A stretch of DNA of 21,310 bases from a virus. Under the pieces are notes generated by a model that worked only from the letters and a program-made list of their open reading frames with translations, ran no database searches and was not told the DNA's origin. The position numbers were made by a program, and so were the translations under genes. Of this stretch, positions 14,741-21,310 are shown piece after piece (position 1 is the first letter of the stretch; each line of letters begins with the position of its first letter). The stretch is taken from positions 1 to 21,310 of IMG/VR virus record IMGVR_UViG_3300010430_000521; one strand, given 5' to 3'.

Positions 14741-15238
14741 ATGAGTAAAAAGGAAGAATCCAAAGATCAGGGCAAGATTGAAACCTTGAGTCCTGAAGAA
14801 GTCGCAGATCTTCGCAAACAGCTTGCAGAAAAGGATGAAGCTCTCCAGCAGGCTAAAGGTGAAAATGTCCTGCTCTCAAGTGAGTTGAGCCTTGAAAAGT
14901 CTGCCCGTGAAAAACTTGAGGCCGAAAACCGCAAGCTTGATAAGCATGCGGCACAGGTTGAAAAGTCTGAACTTAAGCGGCTCCAGAATGAAGAGAAAGT
15001 CACCATTAACATTGCCGAGGGCGAAGGTGATGACGATAAGGATGATGTTTTTGCATCCGTAAATGCTGTCCCCTTCCAGATTAAGCGCGGTGTTGATGTG
15101 TCCGTTCCCATGTCGATCTACAAGGTTCTCAGGGATGCGTCATACACTGCACTTGAAATCGCTGATGGTGGTGACGGCAACGGCGTTAACTACCGGGAGC
15201 GTCAGGTTCCCAGATACAACATCCGGGTAGTCGACTGA
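14741..15238 (+). CDS. Coiled-coil virion-associated protein
   Basis: A 165-aa protein with a long predicted coiled coil (about 17-82, Lys/Glu/Leu-rich, e.g. LRKQLAEKDEALQQAKGE), an acidic hinge (EGEGDDDKDD), and a compact C-terminal domain (about 106-165) with VNAVPFQIKRGVDVSVPMSI and YRERQVPRYNIRV. That C-terminal pattern recurs in small proteins next to phage capsid genes, but I cannot give a family name. A strong AAGGGGTGA ribosome-binding site lies 7 nt before the ATG. The stop overlaps the next start (TGATG). The position after the capsid gene suggests head completion or capsid-associated assembly. Confidence 0.87.
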   Translation: MSKKEESKDQGKIETLSPEEVADLRKQLAEKDEALQQAKGENVLLSSELSLEKSAREKLEAENRKLDKHAAQVEKSELKRLQNEEKVTINIAEGEGDDDKDDVFASVNAVPFQIKRGVDVSVPMSIYKVLRDASYTALEIADGGDGNGVNYRERQVPRYNIRVVD

Positions 15239-15885
15239 TGATCGCTTCGGAAATCATCACCGATCTGCGTAAGGCCCTGCATGACCCTGATGGTGTGCGC
15301 TGGGCTGATAAGACTTTACTTGGTCTTATCACCAAGGCGCAGCGTCACCTGGTCATGCTCCGGCCGGACGCAAGTTCTGTGGTGGAGCGGGTTGAACTTA
15401 CCTCCGGTTCTACTCGGCAGGATGTTCCTGATCAGGGCCGTTTTATCGGTCTGGTCAGGAACATCAATGCCGATGGTTCTCCGGGAATGGCCATTACCCC
15501 GGTTGATCGTGTTTCCCTCGATGAGATCAATCTGGCCTGGCACGGGGAGCCTCCTTCCGAAGTCATTGATAACTACGCATTTGAGGAAAAGGTTCCTACC
15601 GTATTCTGGGTTTCTCCTGCTCCCGCAGCCGGAGTGCGAGTGGAACTGGAGTTCTCGCGCAGGCCTCCGAAGCTTGAATCTCTGGAGCAGAAGCTGATTG
15701 TGCCGGATATCTTTGCTGATCCGCTGGAAGATTACGTGCTTTATCGTTGCTGGGCCCGTAGCAATTCTTCCTCAAGCAGCTGGCAGAAGGGCATGGAATG
15801 CCTGCGCCAGATGTATGTCGCTATCGGGGAAGAAGCTAAGGCCCGTCTGTTGATCAGTCCTAACAGTGAGGTGAAGAATGGTTAA
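15238..15885 (+). CDS. Head-tail adaptor-like protein (DUF6682-type)
   Basis: A 215-aa protein whose N-terminus (IITDLRKALHDPDGVRWADKTLLGLITKAQRHLVMLRPDAS) has the typical pattern of phage adaptor proteins of the DUF6682 type: a helical bundle with an RW-D-LL signature and a PDA motif. A beta-rich centre follows (VERVELTSGSTRQDVP, VELEFSRRPPKLE), then a helical C-terminus (VLYRCWARSNSSSSSWQKG). Such proteins form the ring below the portal that continues the DNA channel. The start overlaps the previous stop by one base, and it overlaps the next gene by 8 bases. Confidence 0.87.
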   Translation: MIASEIITDLRKALHDPDGVRWADKTLLGLITKAQRHLVMLRPDASSVVERVELTSGSTRQDVPDQGRFIGLVRNINADGSPGMAITPVDRVSLDEINLAWHGEPPSEVIDNYAFEEKVPTVFWVSPAPAAGVRVELEFSRRPPKLESLEQKLIVPDIFADPLEDYVLYRCWARSNSSSSSWQKGMECLRQMYVAIGEEAKARLLISPNSEVKNG

Positions 15886-16507
15886 TCAACTTACTGTCGG
15901 CTGGCGTGCGTTTCTTCCTTTGGTGGGGAACTCCCTGCCGCGCTGCCCGGTTCCGCAGATTATTACGGAACTGCGCAGTGCAGCCATCCGGTTCTGCAAG
16001 GATTCCCGTGTCTGGCGACACTCTTCCGATCTCATGGACGTCTACAAGGGTGAATGGCGTTACGTGTTCGAACCCCCTCCTAAAACTACCGTAGTCAGCA
16101 CTCTTGAAGTTTACTTCCGGGGTGAAATTCTGATTCCCCTTGATGACCGGGTTGTGCGCGACGAACCGGGAGTTCCCGATAGTTTCAAGGTTGAAGAACC
16201 CGGTGTTGTGCGGCTTGTCCCCTGTCCTCGCGAGGATGAAGAAGCGGTGCTCCAGACCGTGAATATTCTCGCGCCTTACGTGACCGCCGATGTCTGCCCG
16301 AAATTTCTGCTTGATTACCATGGTGAGATAATCGCTTCAGGAGCCAAGGCCAAGCTCATGATGGTCCCGGACAAGCCGTGGTCCGATCCGGCAAGAGCCC
16401 GGCTTGAGCAGGCTGAATTTAATGCCGGCAAGGCTGAGATCCGGATCAGGGAGATGCGTGGCGGGACTGAATGTAAACAGGAAATCAACAGCCCTTCATT
16501 CTTTTAA
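15878..16507 (+). CDS. Connector/tail-tube-like phage protein
   Basis: A 209-aa soluble protein. The N-terminal stretch PRCPVPQIITELRSAAIRFCKDSRVWRH (about 22-49) is a helical motif I have seen in phage neck/tail-tube proteins. A beta-rich middle (VVSTLEVYFRGEILIPLDDRVV) is followed by a C-terminal helix (DPARARLEQAEFNAGKAEIRIREM) similar to helices of adaptor-type proteins. It overlaps the DUF6682-type gene by 8 bases and likely stacks next to it in the virion neck. The family name is uncertain. Confidence 0.85.
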   Translation: MVNQLTVGWRAFLPLVGNSLPRCPVPQIITELRSAAIRFCKDSRVWRHSSDLMDVYKGEWRYVFEPPPKTTVVSTLEVYFRGEILIPLDDRVVRDEPGVPDSFKVEEPGVVRLVPCPREDEEAVLQTVNILAPYVTADVCPKFLLDYHGEIIASGAKAKLMMVPDKPWSDPARARLEQAEFNAGKAEIRIREMRGGTECKQEINSPSFF

Positions 16508-16516
16508 GGAGTTTTT

Positions 16517-16978
16517 ATGAATACCTGCAAATCTGAATATCTTAAAAACAAGCTGGCAGACCATGTCTTGCGCAATATCCCTTTTGTTTCTCCGGCTACC
16601 ATCTGGCTGGGGCTGTGTTGCTCCGGAATAATTGAAACTGATTCTGCTGAAGTTAAAGAGCAAAAGAACGCAGCGGTGATGACTGCTCTCAGGACCGGGG
16701 ATCTTCCTGCTGCGAAAGAGCTTCCGGAGTCTTCCAACTACGTCCGTCAAAGAGCGACTTTCGGAACAGCTCCGGTGAATGGGCTCGTCAAAAACACCAG
16801 CGAAATCAATTTCCCGCAATTCACAGCCGATGTAGGGCTGGTCACTCATTTTGCCCTGTTTGATGCCCAGACAAACGGCAATGTCCTTTACTTCGGTGCA
16901 TTCAATCTGGGGCGCATGGTTTACATGGGCGATACTTTTCATATCCGGTTGGAAACTCTGGGCGTTGAGGACGGTTAG
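16517..16978 (+). CDS. Fibre-domain-like virion protein
   Basis: A 153-aa protein with a pattern common in small phage tail-fibre or baseplate-type proteins: an N-terminal ATIWLGLCCSG strand, SSNYVRQRATFGTAP (about 72-86), then NTSEINFPQF, LVTHFALFDAQTNGNVLYFGAF and a final MGDTFHIRLETL. The NY-R...FP...FD...GN-L-FG order resembles the Gp80-like or putative 'tail fiber' domains of many phages. AAGGAG with a 5-nt gap gives a strong start. It lies just upstream of two more fibre-type genes. The exact virion location is unknown. Confidence 0.85.
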   Translation: MNTCKSEYLKNKLADHVLRNIPFVSPATIWLGLCCSGIIETDSAEVKEQKNAAVMTALRTGDLPAAKELPESSNYVRQRATFGTAPVNGLVKNTSEINFPQFTADVGLVTHFALFDAQTNGNVLYFGAFNLGRMVYMGDTFHIRLETLGVEDG

Positions 16979-16980
16979 TT

Positions 16981-17274
16981 GTGGTTGTTTCAGGCTGCGT
17001 TGGCGGGTGCGGAGTTTCAGAGTTCTCTCTTGGGGGAGGGTTCTGTCACTTAGAAGTCGAAGGAGCTGCGTTGCTGCAAAGTGGGTCCGCCGTGTCTGCG
17101 ACGGGAAATCTTGATTCGTATGACCTTGGCGATTGCGTGAGTCGGTCTGACATCTTCGCGGAACCGTTTCATATGATGCACATCCTGGCCACGGTTACAT
17201 CCACCAGTTCTGCCATAGCGGACTCACTGGTCAAGCGTCAGGGCATAGGCCCGGCGATCACATTTAAGGGGTAA
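16981..17274 (+). CDS. Small virion-region protein, function unknown
   Basis: A 97-aa frame starting at GTG 16981 (MVVSGCVGGCGVSEFSLGG), with GAGG about 10 nt upstream; a TTG at 16979 is out of this frame. It is rich in Gly, Ser and Val, with three Cys early on, and has no membrane segment. It sits 2 bases after the previous stop and 2 bases before the large tail gene, so it fills the operon exactly, which supports it being real. I do not recognise it. It could be a small structural subunit that works with the fibre-type protein upstream or the large protein downstream. Confidence 0.72.
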   Translation: MVVSGCVGGCGVSEFSLGGGFCHLEVEGAALLQSGSAVSATGNLDSYDLGDCVSRSDIFAEPFHMMHILATVTSTSSAIADSLVKRQGIGPAITFKG

Positions 17275-17276
17275 CG

Positions 17277-19622
17277 ATGATAACATTGAAGAGCTTAGCT
17301 GAAAGTTATCTGACAGCTGAAATTGATGATGTGGCCACAGAGCTTACTATTCCTGCTGAGCATGCCGGAGTGTTTCCGAATCTGCTGGAAGGGGATGGTT
17401 TCGTTTGTGCCGTGGTCAACCGGGCTACCAGAGCAACAGAGTTGGTCAGGGTGACAGCTGTTAACGGTAACAAGCTTACTGTCGTCCGGGGTGTGGAAGG
17501 ATTTACAGCTCTGGCTTTCCCTGTCGGAGCCAGCATTGATCTGCGTATGACTGCCGGAACGTGGGAAGAGATGGCCGGGGAATGCTGGATGCGTCCGAAA
17601 GATGTCGCTGGTGAGCTGGTTCTTTCCACGTATGCAACAGCAACAAGCTTTACCCTTACCGGTGATTTCACAGGCTTCTTTACGGAAAACAGGGCTCTCA
17701 GGTTTAACTCTGGTACTGATATCGGTTTTGTTGATTACGTATCCGTTGATGATGAAGTTACAACCGTCCATGTGAAAGAGGCTGTTGTTCCTGAAGCACT
17801 TAAGCTGGTTGAAGCCGGCCTTGATCCGAATGCCCTCGCTAAACGGTCGCTGACCAATTCAGAGTTGCAGGGATATAAAACTCCGTCTCCGCTGCTTAGC
17901 GGACCGGATACCGCTGTTGAAAGGTCAGTTATTACCCTGACAATCGATGATCATTCTGAAGAACTCCTGAATGAATATGAATTGGATGTGCGCGGATTTG
18001 GTTCCGCTGAAGTCTCCGGCAGTACTGTTGTTTGGACTATGGGAACAGTTGAAGCTGATGAAAATCATGAAATACGGATTTCAAGACGCAGACTTGGTGA
18101 GTTTGTATCTGAGCCGGCAATTCATTCGGTGCTGGTCACAGATTGCCCGTTTACCATTGACGGTCTTGAGATAAACAGTCTTGCTGATGGAGCAGTGGGG
18201 GTAAAAGAGACTCCTACGGTTACGGCCGGTACTGCAACTGCCAGTGATGCGGCATTCAACCATGTCAGCACCAGTTGGTTCGTTTCTCCAGACGGAACCA
18301 AAGCCCACGCTGTTGTATCCAGCATCGATGACATAGTGAATAAGAATAGTTGGAAAATTCCAAAGGGTATGGCCGTAAATACCGTTTACAAACTTTGGCG
18401 AGAAGTCAGGATGAGTAATGGCGCGCTGGTCTACGACATTGCCAGTTCCATGATTTCCTTCACCAGCGCGGAAGCCTTCAACGTCTGGAAAGATTACACC
18501 GCCGCGCTGGACAGTCAGATTAATTCCTTCCTTGCGGATCTTCCTTACAACCTGTCCCTGTGCAAGGTTTCGGATACCTGCTTTTTGACCGCTTTTCGTC
18601 TGGGTTCCGGGCTTACCCTTAAGTGTGCGGCCCTCACCCGTGGCAGTGCGGAAGCTGCTGATTTCTCCGCCGCAACTCCTTTTGATGTCAGCCCGGTTGA
18701 TGTGAATAACAACGGTCTTTCTGCTCTTGTTCCGATGGGACTTAACTCTGTTTTGGCTTTTTTCGATCCTGACCCTAACCTTGACGCAGCGGTAGCTTGT
18801 AGGCTCTTAGCCAAAGGCGCAACCGAGGCTGATTGGGCTGTGTCCGGTTCGGGGATTCCTCTTTCCAGTTACGGCTACCTCGGAAGTGTCAAAGCTGCTG
18901 AAGGTAACGAACTGGGCACGCCTTGTATTTATAGGGAAGAACGTTCCGCAAACACTTACCGCACGGTCGTTTCGGATATCACCAGACCGTCCAATACTTC
19001 CAACGTGCTGACCAAGAAGGAACTTTTTGTCGGCACTGAGAATAACGGCAGCGAAACCGCAATCGTGGGCATGTCCGAGAATGAAATCATTTTCGCGTAC
19101 TCCTACGGCGGTCCCCCGTTCAACGTGAAGCTTTATTCCCTTTCAAGGGCGGACAGCTCTTCTGCATGGGGCGATGCCCAGCTGATCACCAGCTATGAAT
19201 CCCTTGCACAGTCAGCACAGTATCTGGAGCTGATTAAAATGTCCGCCGACCGTTTTGTGCTCTCCTATTACGAAGGGGATTTATCTGACGACCGGGTTCG
19301 CGGGAAGGTCTTTAACCGCGTGGGTGGTGCTTGGACTGCTGGAAATGAGTTCCTGACCAAAGCGGGCAACAATGCCGTGCGTCCTGTTCTGGCTTCGCCC
19401 AATGAGGAAACCGTTGTTATCGTTTACGGAATTTCCAATGCTCAGGCAGAGGTCATGGTTTATGACGGCACAGATTGGTGGACCGGCGATCCGGTGACAG
19501 TTTTTGATTCCAATACCGGGCAGAAGGCTATGCGCGTAGATAATCAGAATAGCTTAGCATTCTTTTTTACAAAGAACCTCTCTCCGGCGGCGGGTAACTT
19601 TAAAAAGATTATAGCGGGGTAG
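17277..19622 (+). CDS. Large tail/fibre protein
   Basis: A 781-aa protein, the longest in the window. The N-terminal ~100 residues (VFPNLLEGDGFVCAVVNRAT, ELVRVTAVNGNKLTVVRGVEGF, LRMTAGTWEEM) form a beta-rich domain seen at the virion-proximal end of phage fibre or tail-tip proteins. The centre (about 210-395) contains Ig/fibronectin-like strands (ERSVITLTIDDHSEELLNEY, VSTSWFVSPDGTKAHAVVSS). The C-terminal half (about 415-780) is made of repeated short beta-motifs with Ser-Ala-Asp-rich turns (VVIVYGISNAQAEVMVYDG), suggesting a beta-propeller that could bind a host-surface ligand. AAGGGG with a 5-nt gap precedes the ATG. Receptor binding is plausible but not shown by any catalytic motif. Confidence 0.88.
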   Translation: MITLKSLAESYLTAEIDDVATELTIPAEHAGVFPNLLEGDGFVCAVVNRATRATELVRVTAVNGNKLTVVRGVEGFTALAFPVGASIDLRMTAGTWEEMAGECWMRPKDVAGELVLSTYATATSFTLTGDFTGFFTENRALRFNSGTDIGFVDYVSVDDEVTTVHVKEAVVPEALKLVEAGLDPNALAKRSLTNSELQGYKTPSPLLSGPDTAVERSVITLTIDDHSEELLNEYELDVRGFGSAEVSGSTVVWTMGTVEADENHEIRISRRRLGEFVSEPAIHSVLVTDCPFTIDGLEINSLADGAVGVKETPTVTAGTATASDAAFNHVSTSWFVSPDGTKAHAVVSSIDDIVNKNSWKIPKGMAVNTVYKLWREVRMSNGALVYDIASSMISFTSAEAFNVWKDYTAALDSQINSFLADLPYNLSLCKVSDTCFLTAFRLGSGLTLKCAALTRGSAEAADFSAATPFDVSPVDVNNNGLSALVPMGLNSVLAFFDPDPNLDAAVACRLLAKGATEADWAVSGSGIPLSSYGYLGSVKAAEGNELGTPCIYREERSANTYRTVVSDITRPSNTSNVLTKKELFVGTENNGSETAIVGMSENEIIFAYSYGGPPFNVKLYSLSRADSSSAWGDAQLITSYESLAQSAQYLELIKMSADRFVLSYYEGDLSDDRVRGKVFNRVGGAWTAGNEFLTKAGNNAVRPVLASPNEETVVIVYGISNAQAEVMVYDGTDWWTGDPVTVFDSNTGQKAMRVDNQNSLAFFFTKNLSPAAGNFKKIIAG

Positions 19623-19625
19623 ACC

Positions 19626-20096
19626 ATGTATACAATTGTTAAAGACGGCGTAGCGGTTTGTGGTGCATCCGAGATAGATGGACTGCCCACTGAGGAAATG
19701 AAACGCGAGGCGGAACGCACCGGCGGTAAAATCGTAGCGGCTAAGATCAATAAGCCGCCTATCAATCCCCGGATGCAGATGCACGGGCAGTACAGCACCA
19801 TCGTCAGGGCTGACCGGGTGGATTATAATTATTCGGTGGTTGAGATTCCAACGGAAACCGTGCGGCAGAACATGGTTGCCGAATCCAAACAGGAAGCAGA
19901 AAAGCGTATTCTCGCCATTGCGCCTATCTGGAAGCAGATTAACGCCATTGCCGATCCTGACCCGGAGATTACCGCAAAGGTCAAGGCCGTGCGTGATGCA
20001 AGTAACGTTCTGGAAGCCGAGATCAAGTCCATGGACCGGGATGCTCTTTCCATACTGAATATTGAAGGCTGGGACGGCTGGCCTGTATCATCCTGA
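19626..20096 (+). CDS. Possible tail-fibre assembly or chaperone-like protein
   Basis: A 156-aa protein. The N-terminus is a short beta-rich region (YTIVKDGVAVCGASEIDGLP) and the C-terminal half is helical: QEAEKRILAIAPIWKQINAI, then AKVKAVRDASNVLEAEI, ending DGWPVSS. A helical tail with I-A-P-W-KQ-N-I followed by an R--SN-L-AEI helix recalls small proteins encoded after phage fibre genes that act in fibre assembly. It is 3 bases from the large tail gene. There is no direct evidence for a chaperone role. Confidence 0.83.
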   Translation: MYTIVKDGVAVCGASEIDGLPTEEMKREAERTGGKIVAAKINKPPINPRMQMHGQYSTIVRADRVDYNYSVVEIPTETVRQNMVAESKQEAEKRILAIAPIWKQINAIADPDPEITAKVKAVRDASNVLEAEIKSMDRDALSILNIEGWDGWPVSS

Positions 20097-20105
20097 TGGT
20101 TTGTC

Positions 20106-21310
20106 ATGTTTGAGCTTAATGTTTTTTCCGGCATGAAACCAGCTCTTGCTCTTCATTTGCTGGAGCAGGGGCAGGCTGAGAAAGCCGTAAATTGTTTGCT
20201 GGAGTCCGGCGAGATCCGTCCTCTTGGAGGGCCGGGGTTGGTTGGCTCTGTGCCGGGGAAGGCTACCACTATTTTTCGTTATCGTGATGAATGGTTGACC
20301 TGGCCGGAGCGAGTGACCCTGCGTGAAGGCCCGATAGCCGGGGATTTAAAGAAACGGATTTATGGAACTGACGCACAGGGAGCGTTTATCTTCTGTTCAG
20401 AAGATGAAACAGACGCGAACTCTTTGGTAAATCGTTATGTTCTAGGCGTACCAGCTCCTATTGCAGCTCCTGCTGTTGCAGTTAGTGGGACTCCTGAAGA
20501 CGGCGCAGAAGTTGTTTCCCGTGTTTATGTTTACACTCTTGTTTCCGATCTGGGCGAAGAGGGACCGCCATCAGCTCCATCACAAAATGTGGAGGTGCAG
20601 AAAGGGCAGACAGTCACTATCTCAGGTATGAATTCATCCGCAGCAGGTTACAGGCCCGTGAGCTTGATGCGTATCTACCGGACTGTCACCGGGACGGAAA
20701 CAACCGAGTTCCAGTTTGTGTCTGAAGTGCAGGCAGAAGAGACTTCTTACACCGATACTAAGGCTGATTCTGATCTGGCTGAGGTGCTGCCGTCCCGCTA
20801 CTGGATTCCAGCTCCTGAAGCTCTGAGCGGTTTGACTGCCTTACCCGGTAACATGTTTGCCGGATTCAAGGGCAACGAAATATTCCTTTCAGAGCCGGGT
20901 TACCCTCATGCATGGCCGGATGGATATTCCATGTCAGTTCCGCACAGGATCATTGCTATGGAAGCAGCCGGGAATACCTTGGTGGTCCTTACAGAAGCCA
21001 ACGTCCATACAATTACAGTTGATGATCCCGCTCTTGCGGTTCCTTCCAAGCTTGATGGGTATCTGCCCTGTACGTCCGCTGCCGGCGTTGCCGCTTCTCC
21101 TTTGGGAGTAATCTTTCCGAGTCTGGACGGTCTTTATCTTGTTGAACCAGGTGCTGCTCCGCGCAGACTGACCTCCGGTGTATTTACGGAAAAAGATTGG
21201 CGCAAGCTTCAGCCGGAGACTTTTAATGCTGTCTGGTATGCCGGGCAGTATATTTGTTTTCATGCTCCCTCAAATGGATTTGTATTCAATCCTTCCACCT
21301 TGTTGCTGTC
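20106..21310 (+). CDS. Tail structural protein, 3' end beyond the right edge
   Basis: I translated this frame from the ATG at 20106 to the edge: 401 codons without a stop. It begins MFELNVFSGMKPALALHLLE. It is beta-rich with FRYRDEWLTWPERVTL, YVYTLVSDLGEEGPPSAPS (a fibronectin-III-like strand with EGPPS turn), MRIYRTVTGTETTEFQFV, GFKGNEIFLSEPGYPHAWP and VLTEANVHTITVDDP. The 'GN-IFLSEPGYPHAWP' string is a recurring signature in podovirus tail proteins thought to form the tail tube or hub. No strong ribosome-binding site lies before the ATG, which is 9 bases after the previous stop, so coupled translation is likely. Confidence 0.87.
   Translation, partial: MFELNVFSGMKPALALHLLEQGQAEKAVNCLLESGEIRPLGGPGLVGSVPGKATTIFRYRDEWLTWPERVTLREGPIAGDLKKRIYGTDAQGAFIFCSEDETDANSLVNRYVLGVPAPIAAPAVAVSGTPEDGAEVVSRVYVYTLVSDLGEEGPPSAPSQNVEVQKGQTVTISGMNSSAAGYRPVSLMRIYRTVTGTETTEFQFVSEVQAEETSYTDTKADSDLAEVLPSRYWIPAPEALSGLTALPGNMFAGFKGNEIFLSEPGYPHAWPDGYSMSVPHRIIAMEAAGNTLVVLTEANVHTITVDDPALAVPSKLDGYLPCTSAAGVAASPLGVIFPSLDGLYLVEPGAAPRRLTSGVFTEKDWRKLQPETFNAVWYAGQYICFHAPSNGFVFNPSTLLL

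Noticed and set aside
17277-21310. Possible diversity-generating retroelement acting on tail genes
   Set aside because: No reverse transcriptase frame or template/variable repeat pair is visible in the window.
1-21310. tRNA or rRNA genes
   Set aside because: I saw no cloverleaf with conserved T-arm sequence and no rRNA-like segment on either strand; a covariance-model search would settle this.

Overview
The window reads as part of a tailed-phage genome, most likely a prophage, with all virion genes on the + strand. Its gene set points to a short-tailed (podovirus-like) particle: a large portal, a capsid-staple-like protein, an acidic scaffold, an N4-gp56-family major capsid protein, adaptor-type proteins and tail/fibre proteins. 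I see no tape-measure gene or sheath/tube pair. The protein flavour and the roughly even base composition of the virion genes suggest a Desulfovibrio-like deltaproteobacterial host. That is inference from memory of similar proteins and was not tested by a search.

Layout. (1) 1-1264, minus strand: the 5' part of an AT-rich pentapeptide-repeat gene that runs off the left edge. (2) 1265-1555: a hairpin-dense intergenic region with a terminator-like element. (3) 1556-6295, plus strand: a replication-organizer-like protein, a putative small terminase, a catalytic-domain-only tyrosine recombinase, the large terminase, an unrecognised phage protein and a 65-aa helix-turn-helix protein. (4) 6292-8674, minus strand: two paralogous, AT-rich, membrane-anchored pentapeptide-repeat proteins inserted against the direction of the phage operon. 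(5) 8929-10296, plus strand: a lysis-type cassette (single-TM protein, DUF5675-like protein, 3TM-holin-like protein). (6) 10293-14727: portal, capsid-staple-like protein, small protein, scaffold and major capsid protein. (7) 14741 to the right edge: coiled-coil virion protein, adaptor, connector-like protein, fibre-type proteins, a large tail/fibre protein, a small possible chaperone, and a tail protein cut by the right edge. Most plus-strand genes overlap by 1-26 nt or sit a few bases apart, as expected for one late operon.

The most unusual part is the minus-strand pair at 6292-8674. The two proteins share a conserved two-TM N-terminal module but carry very different beta-helix repeat domains, one canonical (LTGAD-type) and one Ser/Asn-rich. 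The first contains a near-identical 15-bp minisatellite, seven units at 6466-6570, that can change length without breaking frame. The 3' end of the second is written on the antisense strand of a decayed partial copy (about 7390-7434) of the 65-aa helix-turn-helix gene that lies tail-to-tail with the first. This suggests that an [HTH gene / pentapeptide gene] unit was duplicated and one HTH copy decayed. Together with the third pentapeptide gene at the left edge, the region looks like a multi-copy pentapeptide 'moron' (lysogenic conversion, exclusion or defence cargo) in a packaging/lysis hotspot. No function can be read directly from the sequence.
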